DNA of 64,000 bases, taken from positions 96,224,001 to 96,288,000 of the forward strand of contig OZ231126.1 of NCBI GenBank assembly GCA_965153355.1, in the 5' to 3' direction. Positions 11,291 to 22,680 of the stretch are shown piece by piece. The first letter of the stretch is position 1. Each line of letters opens with the position of its first letter. A program made the translations under genes and the position numbers. The notes under the pieces are model-generated. The model saw only the letters and a program-made list of their open reading frames with translations, was not told the origin of the DNA and did no database searches. Origin of the DNA: Flaccisagitta enflata. Taxonomy: Eukaryota; Chaetognatha; Sagittoidea; Aphragmophora.

Positions 11291-11699
11291 GGACTTAAAG
11301 TTAGTGTGCAATTGAGTCTGAATAAAATGACAAATTCCAATCGACTTTGATAATGAAATACGAGTTCTTTTTGATACGCAATGAATCTGAGTGTCACATT
11401 AACATTGTCTTTTCTTTCACAAATTCTCACGGTCGCGCTGTTCTTATTCAAACCAAAATTATGCCAATACACAGTACCTTTTAGTTTTACTTAAATTTAC
11501 ATAATCGAAAATTTCTTGTACAATTTCAATTCGTTCTTCGTCAGACCTTGAAGAAATAATTGTCCCCGTTTTTTGATTTTTGAGGGCTTTTTGTTTACTT
11601 ATCGAGAATAGAGAAGAGAATATCTAGGCCAGAGAGAGGCACTTACCCAATCTACGCAGAGAGAGACTTACTTACCCAGTCTTTTTGCAAGATTAATCT

Positions 11700-11700
<1 letters not shown>
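11291..11700. other. Intergenic, nothing recognised
   Basis: No supported exon. It includes an AGAGAGGCACTTACCCA / AGAGAGACTTACTTACCCA short direct repeat at 11632-11680. Confidence 0.35.

Positions 11701-11740
<40 letters not shown>
11701..11740. repeat. (GA)n microsatellite
   Basis: An uninterrupted GA run. Confidence 0.9.
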
Positions 11741-11743
<3 letters not shown>

Positions 11744-11838
11744 TTTTTGAGGCAAGGAGCGGAGAGACTTGATACTTGTAAATTCCCCTGCTTTATCCCA
11801 GTAATCTCGTTGACGAAATTCTTCCTTGCTCTATTTTT

Positions 11839-12070
11839 AGCCGCGGACCTGCGACTCTATAAGAGGTTTTGTCCGTCCGTTGGTCAGTCCGTTGATCCGT
11901 CCGTTGGTTCATTGGTCCATTCGTGATGATCAAGTTGAAAAGCGTGAAAACGCGCATTTAAAGTGTCACGGTTTTGCGTGTGGGTGTAAAAAAGGGGGGG
12001 GAGGGCGTGGAATAAAGTTACATGCCCCCGACCACCCGTCCGCGACGATATTGTATCCCCGCGTTACTTG
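11839..12070 (+). mobile_element. GTCGCG element (type c, GCGGAC end)
   Basis: The left end is AGCCGCGGACCTGCGACTCT followed by ATAAGAGGTTTTGTCCGTCC and (GTTGGTCC)n. The right end has CCCGTCCGCGACGATATTGT and a diverged terminus near 12070. CCGCGGAC at the left pairs with GTCCGCG at the right. Confidence 0.55.
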
Positions 12071-12177
12071 ATAACTGGGAAAAAATTTCTAAGACGATAC
12101 AGATCTTTTGTTTCTTTCGGGTTTCCCCGCTTGGGCGAAGCTTTAATTCAAGTAGATTCGGGTTGAAATGTGTAAGA

Positions 12178-12266
12178 CCCAGCCCTCACCTAGCCCTAAC
12201 GCTAGCCCTAACCCTAACCCTAAAACCACCCCCGACCCCAACCTTAACCCTAACCCAATCCCTAAT
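12178..12266. repeat. Degenerate interstitial telomere-like (CCCTAA)n
   Basis: Contains CCCTAACCCTAACCCTAA together with variants (CCCTAACGCTAG, CCTTAACCCTAACCC). This is the TTAGGG-type animal telomere unit on the complementary strand. It is short and degenerate, so it is interstitial. Confidence 0.75.
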
Positions 12267-12860
12267 TCTAAATAAAAAAAAAAAACGCTTAGAAACTCAG
12301 TAAAACAAAAGACATCACCGATTTCGAATACAGTACCGATAAGGGTATATCTGTCAGTGTTTCCAAACATCCTTGTTCTGTCACAACGCGCGTTGCCTCC
12401 GAAGAAATCCAATTCAAGGGCGTTACAGTGGAAGAAGGCCATCTTTGTTTTCAAGGTCATGAATAATGAACTACATGCTTAATTGTCAACTCTATGCAGT
12501 TGATCGAAAAAATCTAAATTCTGTATAGAATGAATTTGTTCATCATTGCTTTCATTTATTCAGGAAGCATCCGAATTAATATCAGTTGGAAATTGGAAAT
12601 TGGTGGATTGTCAGTCAACCATTGGTCTGGAACAAACGATAGCAGTGGAACTTGGCAATGATGAAAAGGAACACCATGTAAAGCCTTCTAAAATGTAGAA
12701 TGTAGATTCTTAACGAACGATCCAAGTTGCTGACATACAAACTTTACCGATCATCCAACTGACCAACCGATCGAGTAGTTGACATACAACTTTGCATACT
12801 CACTGGGAAAGAAATATCAACGACCAAAGGACAGAACCTCGGGCTGAATGGGATTCTTTT
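12267..12860. other. Intergenic, no supported gene
   Basis: A minus-strand frame (12143-12460) runs through the telomere-like tract and has no splice support. Between 12700 and 12800 there are CGATC/CAACTGACCAACCGA fragments related to the GTCGCG-element microsatellite. Confidence 0.35.
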
Positions 12861-12861
12861 T

Positions 12862-13019
12862 AGTTGCGGACACGCAACTCTATAAGAGGCTTTGTCCGTC
12901 CGTTGGTCGGTCGGTTGGTTGGTTGGTCCGTCACGCTCGAGTTAAAAAATGTGAAAAAACGCGCATTTCCGCCCCTGCCCACCCGTCCGCAACTGGTGGC
13001 CGTGTATCCGGCCTTCTTA
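12862..13019 (+). mobile_element. GTCGCG element (type c), full copy
   Basis: The left end is AGTTGCGGACACGCAACTCT (hairpin), then GGCTTTGTCCGTCCGTTGGT and a GGTT/GGTC tract. CCCCTGCCCACCCGTCCGCA, ACTGGTGGCCGTGTATCC and GGCCTTCTT form the right end. GTTGCGGAC at the left is complementary to GTCCGCAAC at the right. The GGCCG-loop-CGGCC hairpin abuts the right terminus. Confidence 0.7.
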
Positions 13020-13219
13020 TGAGCGCCAAAGCGAAAAAAGAAGTCGCGCCAATTCGTCAGTCTGTCAGTGTCAAATAGTTAAAGTGTCTATCAAAAAGTG
13101 CTTCTCTCTATTGTAATTGTACGTCCATGTATGGATTGAAAGCAAGGATTGTCAGGATGATTATTGTCAATTAGATAAAAAGATTTTTATTGAATAAGAT
13201 ATAATGTTTTTTTTTTATA

Positions 13220-13720
13220 TATGAAAGTTGAAACAACATTGCCCTTACAAAAGGAGGCCAGAATTCTCCAATTTACAAAGGATGAAAGCCTTGCAAGCTT
13301 TCAATGGTGTTTACTCCGGATTGCTCACAACTATCCTTTACTAATGACAAACAAAATGCTTTCCTGAAAAAATTATCAGCCTGACTGCATACCTCATTAG
13401 TATAGGTTTGGACAGGCCTATACCATTCAGTATACACAAAATAATTTACATAAATGAAAATCAAAGATTACTAATGCACTGGTGGAAGCACTGACACTAG
13501 CAACATTGATTAAAAAACCATACCCTTAGAGGCAAGAATCGAGGTACAACCATTTGGGACCGCCGGCATTCTCTACCAAGGTACTGATACTTATGAAAGT
13601 TGAAACAACATTGCCCTTACAAAAGGAGGCCAGAATTCTCCAATTTACAAAGGATGAAAGCCTTGCAAGCTTTCAATGGTGTTTACTCCGGATTGCTCAC
13701 AACTATCCTTTACTAATGAC
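13220..13720. mobile_element. Paired direct-repeat element (TRIM-like), copy 1
   Basis: Two 129-bp direct repeats (13220-13348 and 13592-13720), visually identical and starting TATGAAAGTTGAAACAACAT, flank a 243-bp interior. The interior ends with a conserved block (AAACCATACCCTTAGAGG, GAATCGAGGT, GACCGCCGG, CCAAGGTACTGA) shared with the element at 42630-43113. It could be a miniature LTR element or a dimer of a tandem retroelement; no coding sequence. Confidence 0.55.
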
Positions 13721-13799
13721 TAATGTTGAAGTGATAGAGCATAAATAAGAAGCAGGGTTATCATAAACTATTTTTGGAAATGATTCTTGAATAATGATA

Positions 13800-13855
13800 A
13801 GATTGATCTTTTAATCCGTTGATATGTTGATTCGTTGATCCGTTGATCAGTTGAT
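13800..13855. repeat. GTTGATCC-type short tandem repeat
   Basis: Repeated GTTGATATG / GTTGATTCG / GTTGATCC / GTTGATCAG octamer-like units. Confidence 0.55.
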
Positions 13856-13924
13856 TATGAGCAAGAGAATTGGCTGTCGTTCCCGAATGGTTTCAAACAG
13901 GTCCAGTAGGGAATGAATTTCATA

Positions 13925-14112
13925 ATTTCAGAGTGTAAGTGGTCACGATTCAGCAATGTTTCGAGCCGTAGTGGATTTTCTCGACCCAGCACCATCTCCA
14001 ACCACAGTGAGTGTATAGATCTTCACGACTCAGCAACTTCTCAAACCATAGTGAGTGTACGGATTTTCACAATTCAGCACCGTCTCGAACCGTAGTGTGT
14101 GTATGGATTTTA
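13925..14112. repeat. Minisatellite of about 45-50 bp units
   Basis: About four degenerate units carrying CACGATTCAGCAATGTTTCG, then CCGTAGTG and GTGTATGGATTTT-like segments. Confidence 0.6.
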
Positions 14113-14330
14113 CAGTAATTTGATCGAGGGAGGAAACTTGGTAGTTAAGCTTTTCGGCTTTTGAGGTGGAATTAGTTGAATTCCGCCGCTGAATGACAAA
14201 ATGGGCTGAGGCCTTGACGTTGTTGTCCTCAAACCGCTTACACTTAAAAGAACATTCTGCACGGGCGTGTCGATAGTATTCATCGCCTTGATAATGTACA
14301 ACTCATCCGCATACACATAAGAATTGTCTG
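14113..14330 (-). other. Possible isolated coding fragment (weak)
   Basis: The minus-strand frame here has balanced amino-acid composition (starts YADELYIIKAMNTIDTPV, later Pro/Ser-rich) and higher GC than its surroundings. An ACAG precedes it on that strand, but the upstream sequence is a purine (GA)n run and not a polypyrimidine tract, and I recognise no domain. It could be a terminal exon, a pseudogene remnant, or chance. Confidence 0.15.
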
Positions 14331-14336
14331 TCTCTC

Positions 14337-14364
14337 TGCCTCTCTCTCTCTCTCTCCCTCTCTC

Positions 14365-14446
<82 letters not shown>

Positions 14447-14470
14447 CTCTCTCTCTCTCTCTCTCTCTCA
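14337..14470. repeat. (CT)n microsatellite
   Basis: Nearly pure CT with a few CCCTC and TTTCTTCT interruptions. Confidence 0.95.
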
Positions 14471-14639
14471 TTCTTTTACTTTCCTTCAATAATCCAGCTC
14501 TACCAAATCAAGATTTGCATAATTTTTTGGTCTCTTTCCGTTGACTGTCTCGTCCTTACTCGATTTTGTCGCGATGGCTTTTTTTCCGAACTGGTTTTCA
14601 ACAGGACGAAGAGAATAAAGTCATTTCCATAGACAAGAA

Positions 14640-15832
14640 ATGGTTACATTATTAAATGTCCATTTTCTTCTTCTGTTTCATTTTCAATATATGGTCTAAG
14701 ATTGATCAAGAAATGTATTGGATCACCGTTATTCATGGATCATTTTAAGCGACTCTCAATATTTTATCTTCAAAAATCTCAGTACGCCCATTTCTTGGCT
14801 TGGTAACTTAACAACGCTGAATTTTACTGTCCCAACCAAATACCATAACCATGGCAACCCACAAGTCAAAGCTTCGCTGCATTTTCACGAGTCAGAAGCC
14901 TCTTTCCCTCCTAATTGTAAGCAATTTGATGTGATCGCGTTGAACTCACTTTTCTACTGTCATTGACACACACAAAAAGGACGCTTCCATTTCCTCGATT
15001 CTGGTATTTTTCCCCTCAGCTTTCAAGGAGATACATGGCTCTTCTATCATAGGGCGTGTGTTGGGGGGGGGGGGGAAGAAAGGAATGTTAGAGACGTCGA
15101 CCAATTCCTCTCTTTAGTGGAGTTTAGGTTCTATGATATGTGCATTGAGCAACAAAAAATGAAAAATAGAGTTACAAAATACAGTTGAGCTTCACTAGAG
15201 CGCTTTGCGAGGGACTGGACATATTTATGCCTTATAGTGAATCTGCCTTATTGCTAGCATTGAAATAACTACAAAATTTCTCATGGGACAGTAAGTTGCA
15301 TGGCTAATAGGCAGGCATGCCTTATTTTAGGCTAGTAGGATGAAAGAAGAGAAAATCGTAAAAAACGATGTATGTCCTATGGATTGGCTTGTAATAACAT
15401 CGACATTATCAAAAAACGCGAATTTCGTTGTTATAGACCGATTTCAGATGAGCAAAATCACTTAAACAAGCCAAAAGCTACCAGGCCTTTCCTGGCACTT
15501 TTTTCTTGTTAAGCAAAAAAGAAATATGGGGTGCAAAAAAAGATCATTCTGTAAAAATTTGTCAATAGAACTTTCCAAATCCCCCTTTTCAACAATTTTG
15601 CTTCAAATAGCGCCGGTCAGATTGCTGAACAGCTAGTATTTCCTCCATTACACTGATGTATATCCATGACTATGGTACATCATATATCGGATGAGGCTTT
15701 CTAAGATCAAAACAAGACTGGATACACCACCAATTACTAGTTGCTGTCCAGTGGGCAGGGGCAATAAAACAATTGAGCAGGGACAGTTTTGGAACTAGCA
15801 GAAGCACTAATGTGGGTGGGCGAGGGCTGAAA
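14640..15832. other. Intergenic with degenerate repeats
   Basis: No exon found. A G-run lies at 15062-15076. Sequence beginning TACAGTTGAGCTTCACTAGA at 15180 resembles sequence at 36286 and, further in, at 37130-37190. GGGCAGGGGCAATAAAAC at 15755 belongs to the GGGCAGGGGCAGTAATAC motif also seen at 17867, 18750, 18870 and 18918; it resembles the inverted right-end block of GTCGCG elements. Confidence 0.4.
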
Positions 15833-17863
15833 CTACAGTACGAGTATCGAAGAACTGTAAAACTCTGGGGAAGCCATATCTGCCAAACGGCTAGGATTCA
15901 TAATCAAATTCTTTACCACATAATGCACCTATAGGTCTACTATGTTGTTTAAGGTTTTGGAGCCATTCCAACAAATTCATTTTTTTTAGTCCAAAAATTT
16001 TTTTTTCAGTTTTTTGCTGATTTTGACTACAAAAATTACACTAAAAAAAAGATCTCTCATATGTATATTAGTAAGACACATTTACACAAATTTCATTTTT
16101 TGTTGGGGATTTTCCGCCAATTTTTGTAGCTATGGCACCCAAAACTCAAAAAACACAAAAAGTGGAATATTTCCTAAGGTTTTCAATAAAATTGCCTGAT
16201 TTTTGGCGTGGTAGTAGTTTTAGGACTCACTAATAAGTGTGCAAAATTTCAGCTCTTAAAATGAAATTTTGATACAATTATGAAATTTTGAAATTTTCAC
16301 AAAATGCAGTGTAGGACAATTTTCCATCAAAATTTTTTTTCTCAATTAAATATTCTGTCAATAGTCATATTTTGATATAATCAATAACAAATTAAGAGTC
16401 TCTAAAAAAATTTTTGGGCTAGCCCTAGTCAAAAAAAATTTTTGTTTCTCAAAAATTGCAAAAATGACCCATTTTTTGAGGTTGAATAAAAACTGTTCCT
16501 GTCATCCGATCATCTTCATTTTTGGTGGAGTTGTTACCTGTTATCTACCCTAACTTCACCTAAAATTTGAGCTCACTGCGACTTACGGTTGCGGAGATAT
16601 TGACGTTTAAAGTTACTTTGTCAGAGCAAAATCAGCAAAATTTGCATTTTGGCCATTTTTGAGCTTGCAAAAGATTTTTTTTTCTTTCGGATACCTTCTT
16701 TTTTGCTGAAGTTACTCAAATTCAAGCATATATTCATATTCCAGAATTTCACATTTGTCAGTGAAGCCGTTTTAGAGTTATGATGGTCCAAAGTTTCAAA
16801 AAACGCCAATTTTTCCACCAAATCTTTAGGTAAAAAATTGGCGAAAAATTTTCAAAAAATGGTTTACAAAGGGGGGGTCAAAACAATAGGAAAATATCTA
16901 AAACTTTGGACCATCACAACTCTAAAACGGCTTCATTGACAAATGTGAAATTCTGGAATATGAATATATGTAAAATTTGAGTAACTTCAGCAAAAAAGAA
17001 GGTATATGAAAGAAAAAATAAGATTTTATGCAAGCTCAAAAATGGCCAAAATGCAAATTTTGCTGATTTTGCTCTGACAAAGTAACTTTGAACGTCAATA
17101 TCTCCGCAACCGTAAGTCACAGTGAGCTCAAATTTTAGGTGAAGTTAGGGTAGATAACAGGTAAAAACTCCACCAAAAATGAAGATGATCGGATGACAGG
17201 AACAGTTTTTATTCAACCTCAAAAAATGGGTCATTTTTGCAATTTTTGAGAAAAATTTTTTTTTTGACTAGGGCTAGCCCAAAATTTTTTTTAGAGACTT
17301 AATTTGTTATTAATTATATCAAAATATGACAACTGACAGAATTTTTTATTTGAAAAAAAAAATTTTGATGGAAAATTGTCTTACACTGCATTTTGTGAAA
17401 ATTTTAAAATTTCATAGTTGTATCAAAATATCATTTTAAGAGCTGAAATTTTGCACACTTATTAGTGAGTCCTAAAACTACTACCATGCCAAAAATCAGG
17501 CAATTTTATTGAAAACCTTTGGAAATGTTCCACTTTTTGTGTTTTTTGAGTTTTGGGTGCCATAGCTACAAAAATTGGCGGAAAATCCCCAACAAAAAAT
17601 GAAATTTGTGTAAATGTGTCTAACTAATATACATATGACAGATTTTTTTTGAGTGTAATTTTTGTTATCAAAATCAGCAAAAAAACTGAAAAAAAATTTT
17701 TTGGACTAAAAAAATGAATTTGTTGGAATGGCTCCTAAACCTTAAACAACATAGTAGACCTATAGGTGCATTATGTGGTAAAAAATTTGATTATGAATCC
17801 TAGCCGTTTGGCAGATATGGTTTCCCCAGAGTTTTACAGTTCTTCGATACTCGTACTGTAGGC
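15833..17863. mobile_element. 2-kb near-perfect palindrome, TACAGTACGAGTATCG ends
   Basis: Two arms of about 1 kb (15833-16797 and 16902-17863) are reverse complements almost throughout. The outer ends are CTACAGTACGAGTATCGAAG and its complement. Inner matches include GATGGTCCAAAGTTT against AAACTTTGGACCATC around a spacer of about 105 bp. It is TA-flanked and non-coding. The open frames within it are repeated on opposite strands because of the symmetry. Confidence 0.85.
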
Positions 17864-17940
17864 AGGGCAGGGGCAGTAATACTAAGAAATCCACATTTTG
17901 GCCAAATTTTGCGTTATCCATAAGTTGTTACCTATATACC

Positions 17941-18708
17941 TACCCTGCAATCAAAAGCAACTGATACCAGTAAAACCTTTATGGTGCCTAAAATATTCAT
18001 TTTGAGAAATTCGGACTGGTTCTGTGTGAAAGCACATTACCTACCATTAGTTCATGCAAAAATTCAAAGCACTGGCTTCAGCGGTTTAGCTTCTACCTAA
18101 TTTCGAAATTCTATAGAATTTTGAGAGTTTTTGCTAAAAAATTAGGTTTTTAAGCAAGTTTATATAAATATATCCTTGTAATTTTCACATTGATTCATAA
18201 AAATCATCTGATTGTTCATAACTGAGAGGTAATTGACCCTTCTGTTGCATAATTTTTGATTTTTTGATGTTTCTGTGGAGATTTAGTTTTTAAACGACCG
18301 GTGATGTGACACAAAACCTGCTCAAACACGAAAAATCAGAAGAAAAGATTGAAATTGCCCAATGAGTTTCTGTATTTTGGTATGTTTTCTTTTAAATGCG
18401 TAAGCTTGGACTAATATCTTACTTTTAAGACCAATCTGGTGATTTTTGATTGATTTGGAACAAAATTACATTGATTTAAAGCTACAGAGGTCAGTTTATC
18501 AATATTTTCAGAAACCTCACAAGGGGTAAATCACATCTTTACTCAAATCTAAGTGGAAGCTAAACCGCTAGAGCCACTGCTATGAAATTTTGTATGAATA
18601 AATGGTAGGTAATGTGCTTTCAGACAAAACCAATCTGAATTATCAAAAGTGAATACTTTAGGCACTATAAAGGTTTTGCTGGTATCAGTTGCTTTTGATT
18701 GCAGGGTA
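17941..18708. mobile_element. Palindromic MITE, TACCCTGCAATCAAAAGC ends
   Basis: The left end TACCCTGCAATCAAAAGCAA matches the complement of the right end (TTGCTTTTGATTGCAGGGTA). Homology extends inward through TGATACCAG..AAACC, AAAGCACATTACCTACCATT and GCGGTTTAGCTTC. Confidence 0.75.
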
Positions 18709-19625
18709 CAAACAAACGTCAGTGAAAGCATGGACTTGATTTATTAAGCATTTGGGCAGGGGCAGTGATGCAGAAACCCCTCTTTAACACCAATGAAGCA
18801 GATTTACAAAGGGGATTTAGAGTTGAGTGCATGTAACTAGTAACTTGCAAGCAGGCAGGGCTGAAATGGGAATGGGAAGGGGCAGTAATAAGGGTTGGTG
18901 GGGTTTTAAGTGTATGTGGGCAGGGGTCATAATACTCTGAAATCTCCCCCAATTTTGACCCATCTGAAAAATGGAGTTACCTTTCTTTTGACATACCCTC
19001 TAAAGGACCTTCCAAAGGGACCCTTCGACGGGTCAACAGGCATATTTACTATTTTTTGACCGTTTTTGTTGGCATCATTGCATCTTTAAAAGAGGATCTC
19101 TGAGCTCTATCCATTGGTTGGTGTGTAGATCCATTGAGCCTCATCAGATTTTTGCATTTCTAGTTAAAAACTTGAAACAGTATAAGGCTTTGTCGGTTTG
19201 TATGTTTATCTGTCCATCCGCCCATCCATCTGTCTTTCCATTTGTCAGACAGTCAGTATGTATGTCAGCCAAACCATCAGTATGTCTGTCTGTTCATGAT
19301 GCTTAATTCCAGGAGCGTATATTCTTGAGTCGCTTTTGATTTCCCCCCCCCCCCTGCCTTTGATTTTCTTCCCCGCGATGCGTCACATCGCATCATTATA
19401 TCCATGATTTTCTTCCCCATATAGCAATGAAACTATGAAGTTAAGGTTTAAATAGTGTTAAATTGTGGTTTACTAATTGAGTTTTATGATTTGGTACTTT
19501 AAAAAGTTATATTTTCCCCAAATTGCCTTTTTTCTCTTTTTTCCCCCTTTGATTTCCTTCCCCATCTCCCGACCCTTTGATTCCCCCCCCCCCCCCATAC
19601 GGGCATTTAAGATGCTGCAACTGCA

Positions 19626-19627
<2 letters not shown>
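18709..19627. other. Intergenic, repeat fragments and C-runs
   Basis: GGGCAGGGGCAGT motifs at about 18750, 18870 and 18918. A GTCC/ATCC-rich fragment resembling the start of a type c GTCGCG element lies at 19165-19290. C homopolymers lie at 19343-19354 and 19583-19596. No gene. Confidence 0.4.

Positions 19628-19714
<87 letters not shown>
19627..19714. repeat. (GT)n microsatellite
   Basis: An uninterrupted TG dinucleotide run; Cys-Val and Thr-His frames are artefacts. Confidence 0.95.
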
Positions 19715-19716
<2 letters not shown>

Positions 19717-19916
19717 TTCAATGGACATCCATCGCAAAATTCTAATCAATAATGATAATGATGAGCGAGACCGCAAAAAGCATGCCCTGTATGACTTCTC
19801 ACTAACTTTGATTCTATTTTATTCAAGATACCATCATACTGTTTTAGGTCTACCTTTTTTTCAGCGTCATTTTAAAAAAATTCTGAAACCAGATTTGGAT
19901 TCCCCAGGCATTACTT

Positions 19917-19943
19917 AACAAGGCCAACCCAAGTCGCTCGCGT
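19917..19943 (-). mobile_element. GTCGCG element right end (fragment)
   Basis: AACAAGGCCAACCCAAGTCG is the inverted GGCCTTGTT terminus with its adjacent complement of the GTCGCG motif. The remainder of this copy is interrupted by the MITE at 19944. A matching inverted left end may be the one ending at 21298. Confidence 0.45.
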
Positions 19944-20532
19944 TACTATCTAGAACATATGTATATCGACAGGCGTTTAAAGCAATAACGCTATAAAGAA
20001 TAAAAAGATTACATAAAAATCAGTGAGATTCTGAAACTACTTCAAATTTCTGACCAAATGCCGCAAATCGCACCCTTTTAGCTCAAGCCGTTTAAAGATG
20101 ACAAGCAAAACAAGATTGATACTCCTATCAAAAAAAATGAAAAAAAAATGCATCTAGTTTCTTTACAAGTTACTAAGTCTCTTTTCAGATAGATTGGAGG
20201 TTTTTTTCACCCTATTTTTGGTCCTCATTACAGCGCCTAACACCTTTGTTGCATTTTCTTAGTTGATTTCAACCTCTCTGAGTCTTTAGGATTGTAACTG
20301 AAGCAAGGGACAACATAGCATACACTTAGGAATTTTTTGAATAAAATTTTATGAGGGAGAGTAATCATGCATTTATTCTCAGCATTTTTGTAAAAATGCT
20401 AAGAAAATCTATATACAGTTTGTTGTTGAATGCCAAAGATATAATATCAAGTATCTATCATATTTTGGAGATTCCCATACTGACATATTATTCAATCCCT
20501 ATACTGTCGATATACTTATGTTCTAGATAGTA
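19944..20532. mobile_element. MITE, TACTATCTAGAACATA ends
   Basis: The left end TACTATCTAGAACATATGTA and the right end TACTTATGTTCTAGATAGTA form inverted repeats that continue into ATCGACAG/CTGTCGAT. About 590 bp, non-coding. Confidence 0.7.
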
Positions 20533-21105
20533 CAAAGCAATGTTAGGGCTCACATGACGGTTTTCTTACCACTTCTCCTATTTCGCTGTTATTCATCAAA
20601 TTTTCTCGACAAAAAGTCATGGTATCACTTATTCTGAAGAAAGATTTAGTCAATTTTAAACTAGAATATGTGTTATTGATGAAATTTTGGAAATGAATGA
20701 GCTGTGTATCGGGGTTGGCTGATTCTGACACTTTTTTTTCACGCTGCAATCTTCGTGATTTCTCGCTGACTACTTGCCTACTTATTAGCGGGTGTGCTTG
20801 AGCGTTGCTCCACTGTACTTGTCAACTGAAAATGGAAAAGGAGCTTTGTCTCTGCACAGTGCACCGTATATGCTTCCACTCACATACATACAAATCCAAT
20901 CTTATGCTATAACCCCTAACCTCTTGATTAAAAAATTAGTTATCCGTTAACCATGGATTGGTATTTTTATACAGATATGAAGGCTTTTGTTTAAAACCTA
21001 AAGAATTACTAAGGCATTGGTATGGAAATTTAAAAGGGAGTTATTATCCAGTAACTAAACCTGAATCTACATGATATAATCGATATAGATATATCAAACA
21101 AATAC
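20533..21105. other. Intergenic, nothing recognised
   Basis: No supported exon, RNA gene or classified repeat. Confidence 0.35.
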
Positions 21106-21298
21106 CTCAATTAAAAAGAACACAGCAACTTAAGTCGCAGATGGATTGGCAAGAGCGACTGAGGAGCGACTTTGTGGGGGGCCGTGGGACCCACGGATGG
21201 ATGGACCGATACACCAACTTACGGACAGACCGATAGACCAACCGACGTACCAACGGACCAACCGAAAAGTGGCTTATAGAGTTGCGTGTCCACAACTA
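21106..21298 (-). mobile_element. GTCGCG element (type c), reverse
   Basis: On the minus strand the left end AGTTGTGGACACGCAACTCT is followed by ATAAGCCACTTTTCGGTTGG and a GGTC/CGTT microsatellite. The distal part contains CCACGGATGGATGG-type sequence and AAGTCGCAG, an inverted remnant of the right block. The right terminus is unclear. Confidence 0.5.
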
Positions 21299-21573
21299 GA
21301 AAGGAACAAAAAAATCAGGCTCAAAGAAAAATAGTATTACGATTATTTACCGGCCTGGTAATTAGGCAAAGAATTTACAGTGACTCACTGGCAGTGAGGC
21401 TGCCTTGCCCCTTTTTACCAACATACAAATAGAAAATATCCCATAGCATAGCAAGTTTAGGTGGGCAGTCTGGCGGTTTTTTTTGTCTTAAATGTTTAGC
21501 AAGGAAATAAAACATTGTTTCAGGTCGTGTGAAGGTGGGCACTGGTTAGAAAGGGGCCTTTTCTTTTCTTTTT

Positions 21574-21758
21574 AGTCGCGTGCACGCAACTCTACACCCC
21601 GCTTTGTCCGTCGGTCGGTCGGTCGGTTAGTCACACTTTACTTTTTTCATGATTTTTATTTTTGGACCTCACTGCTCCTGCCCAAATGGTCTGATGACCT
21701 CAAATATAGCCCCTGCGCACCCGCACGCGACTTCGGTAGCCGTATATCCGGCCTTGTT
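21574..21758 (+). mobile_element. GTCGCG element (type b), full copy
   Basis: AGTCGCGTGCACGCAACTCT, CCGCTTTGTCCGTCGGTCGG and CACACTTTACTTTTTT. Then CCTCACTGCTCCTGCCCAAA, CCCGCACGCGACTTCGGTAG and a GGCCTTGTT end. Same layout as the copy at 3966. Confidence 0.7.
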
Positions 21759-21842
21759 TACTCTTGCGTTACGTCCCAAACCGATGCGATGGCCTGACGG
21801 ACCAACCGACGAAGTCTCCTGTATAGAGTCCATTCTCGCTAC

Positions 21843-21992
21843 TAAACAAGCGCGCATACACGGACCCCCAGTCGCGGACGAGTGGGCAAGGGCAGTATAG
21901 CTTAAAACCGCTCTTGTTTCGAAAAAAGTTAAAAACTGACAGACTGACGGACAGACCCACACAACAACGTATAGGGTGCACTGCACACGACA
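21843..21992 (-). mobile_element. GTCGCG-type element, diverged reverse copy
   Basis: Starts with the inverted terminus AAACAAGCGCGC, then ACACGGACCCCCAGTCGCGG and GGGCAAGGGCAGTA. The GACAGACTGACGGACAGACC microsatellite follows, ending near GTGCACTGCACACGAC. Confidence 0.5.
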
Positions 21993-22064
21993 GAAAATGG
22001 AAGCCGAAGTGGAGAGATACTATTTATCGCCTATGTGCATCTTCATCAAGTATAGGCAATCAGA

Positions 22065-22305
22065 GGGCGTGTTTCTCGTGGCAGATAATCACGTTCTTAA
22101 CGAGCCACTTGGTCGCCCGCTGTGATCGTTTGCTCGCACCGCTCTTTCCGCTCACTTTTTCGCAGCGTTAAGCTCCGTTTACAGACTTGCTTGCTCACTT
22201 CTCTCACTCCCTCCGGGGACAGTTGAAAATCATGAAAATGTGTTCATGCTGAAAACGCGTCGTACTGAAGTGATCGCGTTTGTTGTTATTACTGGAAACA
22301 CGCCC
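22065..22305. mobile_element. MITE, GGGCGTGTTTCTMGT ends, copy 1
   Basis: The left end GGGCGTGTTTCTCGTGGCAG and the right end ACTGGAAACACGCCC are inverted. The interior has TCGCCCGCTGTGATCGTTTG, CTCGCACCGCTC and many CTCACT words. Related copies lie at 28557-28750 and 47437-47610. Confidence 0.6.
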
Positions 22306-22524
22306 ATACCTTAGCGTCATTGCCCGCGCATATCACTCACACGTTACCAAGTCAATCGCTCCATTTGTTGTCTGAGCCAGGCTTCGGTTTTTTCTCAACG
22401 AAGGCTGTCGAAAAGTTGAATGACAGAGCAATTGAGCATTCACTTTTCCGGAAAAGTGTCACCAACCGCGAAGCCGAAGGTAGACGGGGAAAATCACGCT
22501 CCAGTTGAGAAACTAAGTTTCAGG

Positions 22525-22680
22525 AGACAGAGACAGACAGACAATCAAACAGACTGAAAAAAAAACCAGACTGATAGATAGACAGACCGACAGACTGACA
22601 GAGAGTCACACAGGCAGACAGAGAGACACATGAACAGAAACTTCAGAAAGACAGAGAGATACTAAGACAGAGAGACAAAA
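22525..22680. repeat. GACA-rich tract
   Basis: Degenerate GACAGA/GACAGACA/GACTGA tandem units with several short interruptions. Confidence 0.7.

Noticed and set aside
12022-12460. Overlapping 93- and 105-codon frames around 12.0-12.5 kb
   Set aside because: They translate the right end of a GTCGCG element and the CCCTAA tract. No exon structure.
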